Below, piece by piece: positions 28,181 through 40,016 of a stretch of 64,000 bases of DNA. The stretch covers positions 62,001 through 126,000 of the forward strand of contig NZ_JAAQYM010000005.1 in the NCBI RefSeq assembly GCF_012986595.1, given 5' to 3'. Below the pieces are notes generated by a model. The model saw nothing but the letters and a program-made list of their open reading frames with translations, did not search any database and had not been told where the DNA came from. The stretch comes from Pseudomonas koreensis. Lineage in GTDB: Bacteria; Pseudomonadota; Gammaproteobacteria; Pseudomonadales; Pseudomonadaceae. Numbering within the stretch: position 1 is the first letter of the stretch; each line of letters opens with the position of its first letter. The translations under genes and the position numbers were made by a program.

Positions 28181-28858
28181 ATGAATAAGCGTTCACAGCT
28201 GATGACCGGGCAATGGTTCAGTCATCTGCCGGCTTCCTTTCAGGATAGTCTGCTGGCGGCGGCCCGGGAGCGGCGGCTGACGGCGGGGCAACGGCTGTTT
28301 CAACGCGGCGATGCACCGTGCGGTTTGTACGCAGTGCTCGACGGCGCGATCCGTATCGGCGCGGTGAGCGAGCAGGGCAAGGAGGCGTTGCTGAGCGTGG
28401 TGGAAGCGCCGCACTGGTTCGGCGAAATCTGCCTGTTCGACGGTCAGCCGCGCACCCATGACGCTTATGCGGTCGGGCCGTGCACCTTGCTGAATATTCC
28501 GCAGGCCACGTTGCTGAAAATCCTCGATGAACAGCCGGTGTACTGGCGCCATCTGGCATTGCTGATGAGCCACAAACTGCGCCTGACGTTCATCAACCTT
28601 GAACAGTTGAGCCTGCTGCCGGCCCCGGCGCGCCTGGCGCATCGCTTGCTGATGATCGCCGAGGGCTACGGCGAACTCGACCCGCCGCGGCGGGTGCTGC
28701 AATTGCCACAGGAACAGCTGGCGTCGATGCTGTCGCTGTCACGCCAGACCACCAATCAGATCCTCAAGGATTTGCAGGGGCAGGGGATTATCGGGTTAGG
28801 GTATGGCGAGATCGAAATTCTTGATGCCGTTCGCTTGCGGGCGCTGGCCACACTCTAA
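28181..28858 (+). CDS. Crp/Fnr family transcriptional regulator
   Basis: 225 residues from ATG 28181 with GGGAG five bases upstream. Residues 10-130 form a cyclic-nucleotide-binding-type beta-roll (GDAPCGLYAVLDGAIRIG, WFGEICLFDGQPRTHDAY), followed by a dimer helix and a winged HTH (QEQLASMLSLSRQTTNQILK). There is no N-terminal Cys cluster, so it is not an FNR-type iron-sulfur sensor. It may control the divergent DUF962 gene; the ligand is unknown. Confidence 0.9.
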   Translation: MNKRSQLMTGQWFSHLPASFQDSLLAAARERRLTAGQRLFQRGDAPCGLYAVLDGAIRIGAVSEQGKEALLSVVEAPHWFGEICLFDGQPRTHDAYAVGPCTLLNIPQATLLKILDEQPVYWRHLALLMSHKLRLTFINLEQLSLLPAPARLAHRLLMIAEGYGELDPPRRVLQLPQEQLASMLSLSRQTTNQILKDLQGQGIIGLGYGEIEILDAVRLRALATL

Positions 28859-28875
28859 AACCTCGTACCGATCCA

Positions 28876-28968
28876 TTGTAGGAGTGAGCCTGCTCGCGAT
28901 AGCGGTGTGTCAGCCAACACATCATCAACTGATACACCGTTATCGCGAGCAGGCTCACTCCTACAGGG
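28876..28968. repeat. REP pair, GTAGGAGTGAGCCTGCTCGC family
   Basis: Near-perfect inverted copies between the convergent Crp/Fnr and HiuH-like genes. Confidence 0.92.
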
Positions 28969-28981
28969 AAACGTGCGTGGC

Positions 28982-29392
28982 TTACGAACCGCGATAGGTC
29001 GAGAAACCATAAGGGCTGAGCAGCAGCGGGATGTGGTAGTGCTGGTCAGTCTGCTTTACCTGGAAAATCACCGGAATCTCCGGGAAAAACGTCTCACGCT
29101 TGGCCTTCTCGAAATACTCGCCGGTCTTGAACACCACCCGGTATTCGCCCGCCTCGAACGGCTGTTTGGCCGGGAACAGTTCGGCGATGCGCCCCTGTTC
29201 GTTGGTGGTGCCCTGAGCCAGCGGCTGCCAGTTCTGGCCGACGTGTTTTTCCAGGGTGACGTTGATTCCGGGCGACGGCAGGCCGTTTTCCAGATTGAGC
29301 ACGTGCACGCTCAGTGGGTTGCCGGCGGCCAGCGCCAGGCTTGAAATGGCGCTCAGGCCGAGTGCGGCGAAGGTCATGCGCAGGGTGGTCAT
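28982..29392 (-). CDS. hiuH: Periplasmic transthyretin-like protein, 5-hydroxyisourate hydrolase (HiuH) type
   Basis: 136 residues with a signal peptide cleaved near LALA-A (about 23). The mature domain has the family pattern LSVHVLNLENGLPSPGINV, an internal GRIAELF, and ends with the diagnostic YRGS tetrapeptide, with catalytic-type His residues (VHVLN, DQHYHIPLLLSPYG). The enzyme hydrolyses 5-hydroxyisourate; in E. coli the periplasmic copy lies beside the HprRS two-component genes. It follows the HbpS-like gene by 11 bases, so both form one operon divergent from a two-component pair. Confidence 0.88.
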   Translation of the reverse strand: MTTLRMTFAALGLSAISSLALAAGNPLSVHVLNLENGLPSPGINVTLEKHVGQNWQPLAQGTTNEQGRIAELFPAKQPFEAGEYRVVFKTGEYFEKAKRETFFPEIPVIFQVKQTDQHYHIPLLLSPYGFSTYRGS

Positions 29393-29403
29393 GGTCAGTC
29401 TCC

Positions 29404-29889
29404 TTATTGGGAACGGGTGAGGGTCAGGCCGGCCTTTTCCGCGGCCTTGATGGCACAGCTTTCGTCTTGTTCACCGCCGCCGGAGCCGGCCACGCCCATG
29501 GCGCCGACCAGCTCAGTGCCGGCGAACAACGGGATGCCGCCGCCAAGCAACAGCAGCTCATCGAGGGTGTTGAGGTTGGCGGTGTCCGGGTTGCTGCGGG
29601 CGCGTTCGGCGAACAGCCGGGTCGGGGTTTTCGTCGACAGCGCGGTGTACGCTTTGCGCTGGCTGGCGGCGGTGTTGTGCGGGCCGATGCCATCGCCGCG
29701 CAGGGTCACCAGCAGGTTGCCGCCACGGTCGAGCACCGAGACTGTGCCGCTGCAGTTGCTCAGCGCCGAGTCGGCCAGCAGGCGCGCGGTTTTCAGATCG
29801 AGGTCGGCGTGCCGCGGCAGGTCAGGGCTGGCGAAAGCGCTGGTGCTCAAGCCGATGGCGAGGCTCGCAACGAGGTATTTGAAGGTCAT
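29404..29889 (-). CDS. Secreted GlcG/HbpS-family heme-binding-like protein
   Basis: 161 residues with a signal peptide ending AFA-S (about 20). The mature domain carries the GlcG/HbpS signatures SVLDRGGNLLVTLRGDGIGP, ASQRKAYTAL and GGGIPLFAGTELVGAMGVAG. Members bind heme or act as extracytoplasmic redox-sensing partners of sensor kinases in actinomycetes. It is the first gene of the operon with hiuH and is divergent from a response regulator. A role in redox sensing is inferred, not shown. Confidence 0.86.
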   Translation of the reverse strand: MTFKYLVASLAIGLSTSAFASPDLPRHADLDLKTARLLADSALSNCSGTVSVLDRGGNLLVTLRGDGIGPHNTAASQRKAYTALSTKTPTRLFAERARSNPDTANLNTLDELLLLGGGIPLFAGTELVGAMGVAGSGGGEQDESCAIKAAEKAGLTLTRSQ

Positions 29890-29955
29890 GAACAGGCTCC
29901 GAAAGCGAAGGACATCACCTTAGCCGCCGGTCCTCGTCAGAACCTCGTCAGTCGG

Positions 29956-29971
29956 ATTACAAGTTTGTAAT
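29956..29971. promoter_or_regulatory. HprR/CusR-like box between the two divergent operons
   Basis: ATTACAA-GT-TTGTAAT: perfect 7-bp arms with a 2-base centre. The E. coli HprR/CusR recognition sequence has the same arms around a 2-base centre (CATTACAAAATTGTAATG as I recall it). It lies 66 bases from the HbpS-like start and 54 bases before the response regulator start, so it could control both directions. Confidence 0.75.
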
Positions 29972-30025
29972 GGGCAATCGGGCCGAAGACGCCTAGCCTG
30001 TGTGCCTGATCAATCGAGGTGTGCC

Positions 30026-30706
30026 ATGCGTTTGCTGGTCGTAGAAGATGAAGCCAAAACCGCGAATTTCCTTGCCAAAGGCCTGGGCGAATCGGGATTC
30101 GCCGTGGACGTGGCCCTCAATGGCCTCGACGGGCGCTATTTCATCGAGCAGCAGGAATACGACCTGATCATCCTCGACGTGATGCTGCCGGGCCTCAATG
30201 GCTGGCAGTTGCTGCAACTGATCCGCCAGCGCGGCGCCACGCCGGTGTTGTTCCTGACCGCCAAGGATGCCATCGAAGACCGCGTGCGCGGCCTCGAACT
30301 GGGCGCCGATGATTACTTGCTCAAGCCCTTCGCGTTCGCCGAATTGCTCGCGCGGGTGCGCACGCTGCTACGCCGCGGGCCGCTGCGCGAGGCCGAGTCC
30401 TACAGCATCGCCGACCTCGAGATTGATGTGCTGCGGCGTCGGGTCAGTCGCGGCGGCCAGCGCATTGCCCTGACCAACAAGGAATTTGCCCTGTTGCAAC
30501 TGCTCGCCAGTCGTCAGGGCGAAGTGTTGTCGCGCACCCTGATCGCCTCGCAGGTGTGGAACCTGAATTTCGACAGCGACACCAACATGGTCGAGGTCGC
30601 GGTGCGCCGCTTGCGGGCCAAGGTCGATGACCCGTACATGCCGAAACTGATCCACACCGTGCGCGGCGTCGGCTATCAGCTGGAAGCGCCCGACGATGCG
30701 CGCTAG
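30026..30706 (+). CDS. OmpR-family response regulator, HprR/CusR-like
   Basis: 226 residues from ATG 30026 (GAGGT at 30016). Receiver domain with acidic pair VVEDEAK, phosphoacceptor Asp in [13 protein letters not shown] and Lys in DDYLLKPF. Residues about 130-220 form a winged-helix DNA-binding domain ([43 protein letters not shown]). It overlaps the kinase gene by 11 bases. The adjacent palindrome, the neighbouring hiuH and the heavy-metal-type family suggest an HprR-type oxidant response, with copper/silver sensing as the alternative. Confidence 0.93.
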   Translation: MRLLVVEDEAKTANFLAKGLGESGFAVDVALNGLDGRYFIEQQEYDLIILDVMLPGLNGWQLLQLIRQRGATPVLFLTAKDAIEDRVRGLELGADDYLLKPFAFAELLARVRTLLRRGPLREAESYSIADLEIDVLRRRVSRGGQRIALTNKEFALLQLLASRQGEVLSRTLIASQVWNLNFDSDTNMVEVAVRRLRAKVDDPYMPKLIHTVRGVGYQLEAPDDAR

Positions 30707-32081
30707 GTCGATCGCCTGGCGTCTGGCGCTGGCGTTCGCTGTGGTCTGCGCGTTGGTATTGAGCGCGATTGGCGTGTTCCTCTACCGCTCACTCGCCTCG
30801 GAGATCGCCTATCGGGATGATCTGGCGTTGCTCGGCCGCCTGGAACAGGTGCGCGCCCTGCTCGCCGACAGCGACAGCCTCGACGCCTTGCAGGCGCGTC
30901 CACGGTTGTACCAGAACATGCTCGGTAACCTCGACAGCCTGTTGCTGGTGCGGCGCGCTGACGGTTCGAGCGTGATTGCGATCAACCCGCGCCCGCGCGA
31001 GCTGCCGACATTGAACGCCATCGCGCGCGAGCAAACGCCGCAGCGTCGCGATGTGCTGACCTGGCAAGCGCCGGACGGCGCCGAGCTGGCGTTGTTGTCC
31101 GGTGAGGCCCGTGGGCCGAACGGCGAACCGCTGATTGTGATCGCCGGCAAGGTGCTCACTGAGCGTGAGCAGATGCTCGCCAGTTATCGCTTGCGCCTGT
31201 ATCTGGCCGTCGGGCTTGGCGCGCTGCTGGCGTTCGCGCTGGGACTGGTATTGCTGCGCCGTGGCCTGCAACCGTTGCGCCAGTTAAGCGCGGCGGTGCG
31301 TGGCATTGATCTGCGCAGTCTTGATCAGCGACTGCCCGCCACCGGCACCCCCGCCGAATTGCTCGAGCCGGTGCAGGCGCTCAATGGCATGCTCGCCCGT
31401 CTGGACGATAGTGTGCAGCGGCTGTCGCAGTTTTCTGCCGATCTGGCCCACGAGATCCGCACCCCGTTGCACACCTTGCTCGCGAGCAATGGCCAGGCAC
31501 TGAACCACCCGCGCAGTACGGCGGAATATCAGGAGTTGCTGGCCTCGAACATGGAAGAGTTCGAACGCCTCAAGCGCATGGCCGAGAACCTGATGTTCCT
31601 CGCCCGCGCCGAACAGGCGGAGCGTGCGCTCGACTTGCGCACGCTGGAGTTGCACGAGGTCGGTAGTGAACTGTGCGATTACTTCGAAGCCCTGGCGGAC
31701 GACCGCGATATTCGTCTGGAAAACGCGTTGCACGGCGAACTGTTGGCCGACCAGCAACTGCTGCAACGTGCCTTGGGTAACCTGCTGGCCAATGCGGTGC
31801 GCCACGCCGATGAAGGCACGCAGATCAGCCTGCGCCGTCGCGATGAGCCGGGGGTGTGCTGGTTGCAGGTACACAACCATGGCCCGGCCATCGCGCCAGA
31901 ACATCTGGGCAAACTGTTTGACCGCTTCTATCGCGTCGATCCTGCACGGGCGCAGCCCGGGGATTCGGGTGGGCTGGGGCTGGCGATCGTGCAGTCGATC
32001 ATGCAGTTGCATGGCGGGCAGGTGCGGGTCAGCAGTGATGCGGAGGGCACGGTATTTGGGCTGGGTTTTGTGGTGAATTGA
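30696..32081 (+). CDS. Sensor histidine kinase, partner of the HprR/CusR-like regulator
   Basis: 461 residues. Two transmembrane helices (about 7-29 and 165-188) bracket a periplasmic sensor domain. A HAMP region is followed by the phosphorylation motif [14 protein letters not shown], the N box ([10 protein letters not shown]), and the G box GGLGLAIV. The sensor loop lacks an obvious Cys-rich metal site; the HprS class senses oxidants such as peroxide or HOCl through reactive residues, but this cannot be judged here. It overlaps the regulator gene and ends just before a REP pair. Confidence 0.92.
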   Translation: MRARSIAWRLALAFAVVCALVLSAIGVFLYRSLASEIAYRDDLALLGRLEQVRALLADSDSLDALQARPRLYQNMLGNLDSLLLVRRADGSSVIAINPRPRELPTLNAIAREQTPQRRDVLTWQAPDGAELALLSGEARGPNGEPLIVIAGKVLTEREQMLASYRLRLYLAVGLGALLAFALGLVLLRRGLQPLRQLSAAVRGIDLRSLDQRLPATGTPAELLEPVQALNGMLARLDDSVQRLSQFSADLAHEIRTPLHTLLASNGQALNHPRSTAEYQELLASNMEEFERLKRMAENLMFLARAEQAERALDLRTLELHEVGSELCDYFEALADDRDIRLENALHGELLADQQLLQRALGNLLANAVRHADEGTQISLRRRDEPGVCWLQVHNHGPAIAPEHLGKLFDRFYRVDPARAQPGDSGGLGLAIVQSIMQLHGGQVRVSSDAEGTVFGLGFVVN

Positions 32082-32089
32082 AGGACGCC

Positions 32090-32155
32090 TTCGCGAGCAG
32101 GCTCGCTCCCACATTTTGAATGCGTTCCCCCGGTAGGAGTGAGCCTGCTCGTGAT
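32090..32155. repeat. Composite REP pair
   Basis: Left half TTCGCGAGCAGGCTCGCTCC, right half a GTAGGAGTGAGCCTGCTCGT variant, so the two arms come from two sub-families. Located between convergent genes. Confidence 0.85.
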
Positions 32156-32184
32156 GGCGTCAGATCAGACAACCTGAATCTGGA

Positions 32185-33189
32185 TCAGCGCAACCCGTCG
32201 CGAAACTGCCCCGGCGTCATCCCCGTCCAGCGCTTGAACGCGCGGCTGAAGCTGCTGGTATCGGCAAATCCCAACAGATAACTCACCTCACTCAACGAAC
32301 ACTGCGGATCGCGCAGGTGCAGCAGCGCCAGATTCTCACGGCTCTCGTTGAGCAACGTGTCAAAGCGACAACCTTCGTCCGCCAGGTGCCGTTGCAGGCT
32401 GCGCAGGCTCAGGTGCAGCGCTTGGGCGATGCGTTCGGCGCTGGGTTCGCCTTCCGGCAGTTGTTCTTCGATGGCGTCGCGCACCTTGCGCTCCCAGGTC
32501 AGCGGTTTGAGCTGGGCGAGGGTGCGCTTGAGCACGGCTTCGTTGTGTTCGGCCAGTTCCGGGTTGGCGTCGTCGAGGTGGCTGTCGAAGTCGGCGAGGG
32601 CGAACTCCAGACGATCCTCGGCGGCGCAAAAATGCACCGGCGCGCGGAACACCTTGTGCCATGGATGCGGGTCTTGCGGTTCCGGGCGGCGCAGGTACAC
32701 CGCCAGCGGCGCATAGTCGCGACCGAGGCGATTGCGGCAGGTGCGCACGTAGATCGCGGCAAACGCGTCGATGGCTTCGAAGGCCGGTGCCGGATTGCCT
32801 GACGGAATGTTCAGACGGAACAAATAGCGGTCATCGCTGCGGCTCAACTCCAGTTCCAGCGCATCGCTGACCACTGGGTGGTAGCGCACGATGCGCTCGA
32901 ACACCTCGCGCAGGCTGCCGCTGGCCACCAGCGCGTAACCGAGCGCATGGAACGTGGTCGGGCTGACGAACCGCGATACCCGCAGGCCGATGGCCGGATC
33001 GCCGCTGAACTGCACCGCCAGTTGCCACAGACGCGTGGTGCCGGACAACGGATAACGCGCGTTCGGGTCGTCCATCAGCTGCGGATCGAGGCCCGCCTGT
33101 TGGCACAGGCCGATACTGTCCAGCCCCAGCGCATCGAGTTGCTTGCGCAAGGCACGGGTCCAACTGGCGAGGGAGGTCGGTTCCTTCAT
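32185..33189 (-). CDS. AraC-family transcriptional regulator
   Basis: 334 residues. An N-terminal arabinose-binding-like domain of the OruR/ArgR sort (residues about 20-210) is followed by two AraC-type helix-turn-helices (IAQALHLSLRSLQRHLADEG and the motif LSEVSYLLGFADTSSFSRAF). It is divergent from a fatty-acid-desaturase-like gene, 100 bases apart, which suggests that gene as its target. The inducer cannot be predicted. Confidence 0.9.
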   Translation of the reverse strand: MKEPTSLASWTRALRKQLDALGLDSIGLCQQAGLDPQLMDDPNARYPLSGTTRLWQLAVQFSGDPAIGLRVSRFVSPTTFHALGYALVASGSLREVFERIVRYHPVVSDALELELSRSDDRYLFRLNIPSGNPAPAFEAIDAFAAIYVRTCRNRLGRDYAPLAVYLRRPEPQDPHPWHKVFRAPVHFCAAEDRLEFALADFDSHLDDANPELAEHNEAVLKRTLAQLKPLTWERKVRDAIEEQLPEGEPSAERIAQALHLSLRSLQRHLADEGCRFDTLLNESRENLALLHLRDPQCSLSEVSYLLGFADTSSFSRAFKRWTGMTPGQFRDGLR

Positions 33190-33289
33190 GCTGATTGGCG
33201 CTTCCGGTCAACAGGTTGGCGTTCTCGGCTAGCGTGTTCTGCAATTGCCCAGGGCAGGATGCGAACATCGATAACCAGAGGATGGAAGC

Positions 33290-34363
33290 ATGGACCGTAC
33301 TTCTGCAAGTCCCCAGCGACACAATGCCGCCCGGCGATCAGCGCATATTCGCGAAGTGGTACTGGCCAAAGGCGTCGAATTGCGTGAGCGCTACCCGATT
33401 CTCCAGCATCAGGATGCCCTCGGTGCCGGGATTCTGGCCTTCGCCCTGGCCGGGATGATCGGCTCGGCAGCGCTGTACATAAGCGGCCATATGGCGTGGT
33501 GGGTGTGCCTGCTGCTCAACGCGTTTTTCGCCTCGTTGACCCATGAGCTGGAACACGACCTGATCCACAGCATGTATTTCCGCAAGCAGCGCGTGCCGCA
33601 CAACCTGATGATGGGCCTGGTCTGGCTGGCGCGGCCGAGCACCATCAACCCGTGGATCCGTCGGCATCTGCACCTCAACCATCACAAGGCGTCCGGCACC
33701 GAAACCGACATGGAAGAACGGGCGATCACCAACGGTGAACCGTGGGGTTTTGCGCGGTTGCTGATGGTCGGCGACAACGTGATGTCGGCGTTCATCCGCA
33801 TGCTGCGGGCCAAGACCTGGGCGCACAAAATCAGCATCATCAAACGCAGCCTGAAGGTCTACGCGCCGCTGGCGCTGGTGCATTGGGGCGCGTGGTACGT
33901 GTTTCTCGGCTTTCACGCGGCCAATGGCATCGCCTATCTGCTGGGTTCGCCGATCGAATGGTCAGCAACGACGTTATCGGTGATGCAGGTAATCGATATC
34001 GCCGCCGTGGTGATCATCGGCCCGAACGTGTTGCGCACGTTTTGCCTGCACTTCATCAGTTCGAACATGCATTACTACGGCGATGTCGAGCCAGGCAATG
34101 TGCTGCAGCAGTGCCAGGTGCTGAACCCGTGGTGGTTGTGGCCGTTGCAGGCGTTCTGCTTCAACTTCGGCAGCAGCCACGGGATTCACCATTTTGTGGT
34201 GAAGGAACCGTTTTACATTCGCCAGATGACCGTGCCGGTGGCGCACAAGGTGATGCGTGAGATGGGCGTGCGCTTCAATGATTTCGGCACGTTCGGGCGG
34301 GCGAACCGGTTTGTTCGCAAGAATGAATTGGCGCAGGAAGAGGTGCGTACTGCCCGGGCTTGA
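33290..34363 (+). CDS. Membrane fatty acid desaturase/hydroxylase-family protein
   Basis: 357 residues from ATG 33290 with GAGGA upstream. His clusters HELEHDLIH (about 85), HLHLNHH (about 125), a mid-protein HFISSNMHYYGD and HGIHH (about 300) fit the membrane di-iron desaturase/hydroxylase superfamily, with four or more transmembrane helices. It differs clearly from desA in this window. Substrate is unknown; the divergent AraC regulator suggests induction by a lipid or small carbon source. It could equally be a hydroxylase. Confidence 0.82.
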   Translation: MDRTSASPQRHNAARRSAHIREVVLAKGVELRERYPILQHQDALGAGILAFALAGMIGSAALYISGHMAWWVCLLLNAFFASLTHELEHDLIHSMYFRKQRVPHNLMMGLVWLARPSTINPWIRRHLHLNHHKASGTETDMEERAITNGEPWGFARLLMVGDNVMSAFIRMLRAKTWAHKISIIKRSLKVYAPLALVHWGAWYVFLGFHAANGIAYLLGSPIEWSATTLSVMQVIDIAAVVIIGPNVLRTFCLHFISSNMHYYGDVEPGNVLQQCQVLNPWWLWPLQAFCFNFGSSHGIHHFVVKEPFYIRQMTVPVAHKVMREMGVRFNDFGTFGRANRFVRKNELAQEEVRTARA

Positions 34364-34382
34364 TGGGCGAGTGTGAAGGCCT

Positions 34383-34457
34383 CTTCGCGAGCAGGCTCGC
34401 TCCCACATTGGATCGTATTCGCAAATCCAGATTGTGGGAGCGAGCCTGCTCGCGAAA
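34383..34457. repeat. REP pair, GTGGGAGCGAGCCTGCTCGC family
   Basis: Perfect-looking inverted copies around a 25-base centre, between the convergent desaturase-like and atsA genes. Confidence 0.93.
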
Positions 34458-34475
34458 GCGATCTATCAGGCAACC

Positions 34476-36911
<2,436 letters not shown>

Positions 36912-36915
<4 letters not shown>

Positions 36916-38510
36916 GCGTGTCTCCAGCGAGTGGCGCGAATTTCCAGGCGTTGGCCGATGAGGTTGAGCAGGGCGCCGGTGAGGCCGACCAGCAGCATCC
37001 CGGCCATGATCAGGTCCATGCGCAACAGCTGTTGCGCGCCGATCATCTGGCTGCCGATGCCGCCGTTGGACGGCATGAAATACTCGGCGCCGATGGTGCC
37101 GAGCCAGGCGTAGATCAGGCTCAGGCGCAGCCCGGCGAAAATCCCCGGCGCCGCACCCGGCAACACCAGACGGCGCAGGCGCTGGCCGAGGCTCAGGCGT
37201 AGCACCTGCGCGGCTTCGTTGAGGTGTGGCGAGAGGTTGGCGACGCTGCGTTGGGTGGCGATGAACAGGGGGAAAAACGCGGCGAGGGCGACGAATACCC
37301 ACTTCGCCAACTCACCCAGGCCGAACCAGGCGGTGAGTAGCGGCACCCAGGCGAAAATCGCGATCTGCCGCAGGGCGGCGAGGGTCGGGCCGAACAGCCG
37401 TTCGCTGGTGCGCGACAGGCCCAGCAGCAGGCCGAGGGCGAAACCAAGTCCGCCGCCCAGCAACAAACCGCCCACGGTGCGGCCGAGGCTCAAGGCCATA
37501 CCGCTGATCAGCGTGCCGTCGAGCAGACCGTTCTTGGTCGTTTCCAGCACCGCGAGCGGGCTGACCAGAATGTTCGCGTCGACCCACTGTTGATCGCTCG
37601 CCACTTGCCACACGCCGAGCAGGCCCAGCGGCAACAGCCACGGTTGCAGGCGTTGCCAGCCTTCGTAGCGCGGGCCTCGGCGGATTTCTGCGGTGGCCGG
37701 ATGCGGCCAGTGCACCAGTTTCCGGTCGAGCCAACCGATGCCGCGATCCATTGCTATACCGAGCACACCGATAACCACGATGCACACAAACACGATGTCG
37801 AGCATGAACAGCTGCCGCGCCCAGACCATCAGGTAACCGATGCCTTCGCTGGAGGCCAGCAACTCCACTGCCAGCAACGAGGTCCAACCGGCGGCCAGGG
37901 CCAGACGCACGCCGGCCATGAACGCCGGCAGCGCGGCCGGCAGCACCAGGCGGCGGATCAGCAGGTACGGCGGCAGGCGCAATACGGCGGCGGCTTCGCG
38001 CAGTTTCGGTTGCGCATCACGCACACCGACCAGCGTGTGCAGGGTCACCGGAACCACGATGGCCTTGATCAGCACCACCAGTTTCAGCACTTCGCCGATG
38101 CCGAAAAACACCATGAACAGCGGAATCCACGCCAGCGTTGGCACCTGCGCCAGACCGGCGAATGTTGGAAAGACCAAGCGTTCCAGGCGCCGGCTGAAAC
38201 CCAGCGCGGCACCCAGCACTGCGCCAGCGAAGATCCCTGCCAGCAACCCCCAGAGCAGGCGTTGCAGGCTGATCCACAGGTGACTCCACAATTCGCCCTG
38301 AGACAGCTCGACCGCGCTGTTCCAGACCAGCGACGGCGCCGGCAGAATCTGCTCGCTCATCCATTGATTGCGTGCGGCCAGCCACCACAGCGCGAACAGG
38401 CTGATTGGCAGCAGCCACGGCAACAGGCGTTGGTGCAGGCTGGGCCAGGTACGCAGGCTTTTCAGTGGCAGCGCCGTCAGCGGCAGACTGAGCAGGGATT
38501 GACGGGCCAT
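36912..38510 (-). CDS. atsB: AtsB, double-length sulfate ester ABC permease
   Basis: 532 residues from ATG 38510, preceded by an ideal GGAGGTCA. Two tandem permease domains, each with about six helices and a coupling loop (KLREAAAVLRLPPYLLIRRL near 190 and LNEAAQVLRLSLGQRLRRL near 440), so one chain replaces the usual dimer. A two-domain AtsB is the arrangement known from P. aeruginosa and P. putida ats loci. It is divergent from atsR. Confidence 0.92.
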
Positions 38511-38544
38511 GGGTGACCTCCGTTGTCGGGTTGGCTCAAGATCA

Positions 38545-38634
38545 AGATCAAAAGATCGCAGCCTTCGGCAGCTCCCACGGGGGAATGCGTCCTTGAATTG
38601 ACCCCTGTAGGAGCTGCCGAAGGCTGCGATCTCT
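38545..38634. repeat. REP pair, GTAGGAGCTGCCGCAGG family
   Basis: Left GATCGCAGCCTTCGGCAGCT and right GTAGGAGCTGCCGAAGGCTG share the same CCGAAGG substitution, so the arms co-vary. Located just upstream of the atsB start. Confidence 0.92.
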
Positions 38635-38907
38635 TGCGGCATTAACTAAGAGCTAATGGTTATAAGTAATCTTTAATAAATTGTTTTTAGAGATAAGCAG
38701 CGCCATTTAAGGCTTCCAGCCCGATGCGCATCCAATGCATTCGAAGAATATTTTCGATGCTGTTAATGCATACGCCGCTGCAGCCCGCGTCGTTGCCTGC
38801 TTAGCGTTAAAAGCTATAAAAATGTGCATTTATAGTATTTAAGCGAAGGTCATGCTTCAGCCTACTTTCGGCTCCTCAACGCCCGTCGTGATCAAGGAGT
38901 CGCACCC
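38635..38907. promoter_or_regulatory. AT-rich divergent promoter region between atsB and atsR
   Basis: No gene. The DNA is much richer in A and T than the flanking coding regions and contains TTATAAGTAATC (reading CTTATAAC toward atsB), AATGCATTCGAAGAATATT, and a TATAAAAATGTGC stretch. It must hold the promoters for atsBCA and atsR; individual boxes are not clear enough to assign. Confidence 0.5.
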
Positions 38908-39921
38908 ATGAACCTTCCCTTCAAACGTGTCTTCAGTCTGTTGACCATCCCGGCGCTGGCGGGGCTGCTGGCCTTGACTGCGCACGCCGACGAACTCAAG
39001 GAAATCAGGATCGCCGTGCCCGACCTGAGCGCTGGCACCCAGCACAGCGGGGGTGGAGTGGTGGATGTGTTGCGCGATCAGCAGATCTTCGAAAAAGCCT
39101 TCGCCGATCAGGGCATCAAGATTCAATGGAGCTTCTTCAAGGGCGCCGGGCCGGTGATCAACGAGGCGTTCGCCAATGGTCAGGTCGATCTGGCGTATCT
39201 GGGCGATCTGGCGGCGATCATCGGCAAGTCCAATGGCCTCGACACGCGTCTGCTCAGCGCCAGTGCGCGCGGGGTGAAGCAGTATCTCGGCGTGGTGCCG
39301 GGTTCGGGGATCAAGACCTTGCAGGACCTCAAGGGCAAGCGCGTGGCGATCTTCCGCGGCACCGCCACCCAGCTGTCGTTTGACGCGGCGCTGGCCAGCC
39401 AGGGCTTGAGCGAGAAGGACTTGAAGGTGATCAACCTCGATTTCAGCGGGGCCACCGCCGCGCTGGCCGCCAAGCAGATTGATGCGTCGTGGGGCAGCTC
39501 CGGTCTGGCCGCCTTGCAGACCAAGGGGCTGGCGGAATTGCCGCTCAACACCAAGGATCTGGGCGGCGCTGGCAGCGTGCAATCGGTGCTGGTAGGCGCC
39601 GGCAAGTTTGTCGACGGGCATCCGGAAGCTGTGGCGAAATTGCTCAAGGCGCAGCAACAGGCCGTGGAGTGGTTAACCCAGGACAGCAACAAGGACGCCT
39701 ACGTGCAGCTGGTGTCGGGACTGGCGAGTTATCCACCGGTGATCCTGTCGCAGGACCTTCAGGATCAGAAACTCAGTGAAGTGTTCCCGTCGACGCTGGA
39801 CCCGGTGTTCCTCGGCAAGTTGCAGGACTCGGTGGATCTGGCGGCGCAGCAGAAGCTGATTCGCAAGCCGTTCAAGGTCAGCGATTGGGTGGCACCGGAG
39901 CTGGCAGCGGCCAAGCTCTGA
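38908..39921 (+). CDS. atsR: AtsR, periplasmic sulfate ester-binding protein
   Basis: 337 residues. Signal peptide cleaved at AHA-D (about 27). The mature domain follows the SsuA/NMT1-like binding fold (RIAVPDLSAG, FKGAGPVINEAFANGQVDLAYLGDLA with Gly-rich turn, VAIFRGTATQLSFDAAL). It is divergent from atsBCA; the name atsR is used for this binding protein in P. aeruginosa even though R suggests a regulator. It would deliver sulfate esters to AtsBC. Confidence 0.9.
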   Translation: MNLPFKRVFSLLTIPALAGLLALTAHADELKEIRIAVPDLSAGTQHSGGGVVDVLRDQQIFEKAFADQGIKIQWSFFKGAGPVINEAFANGQVDLAYLGDLAAIIGKSNGLDTRLLSASARGVKQYLGVVPGSGIKTLQDLKGKRVAIFRGTATQLSFDAALASQGLSEKDLKVINLDFSGATAALAAKQIDASWGSSGLAALQTKGLAELPLNTKDLGGAGSVQSVLVGAGKFVDGHPEAVAKLLKAQQQAVEWLTQDSNKDAYVQLVSGLASYPPVILSQDLQDQKLSEVFPSTLDPVFLGKLQDSVDLAAQQKLIRKPFKVSDWVAPELAAAKL

Positions 39922-39945
39922 ATCTGTAGCGCTGGGTCCGACGCC

Positions 39946-40013
39946 ATCGCGAGCAGGCTCACTCCTACATTTGGAATCCGTTCCCTTGTAGGAGTGAGCC
40001 TGCTCGCGATAGC
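39946..40013. repeat. REP pair, GTAGGAGTGAGCCTGCTCGC family
   Basis: Near-perfect inverted copies between the convergent atsR and LysR genes. Confidence 0.93.
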
Positions 40014-40016
40014 GCT

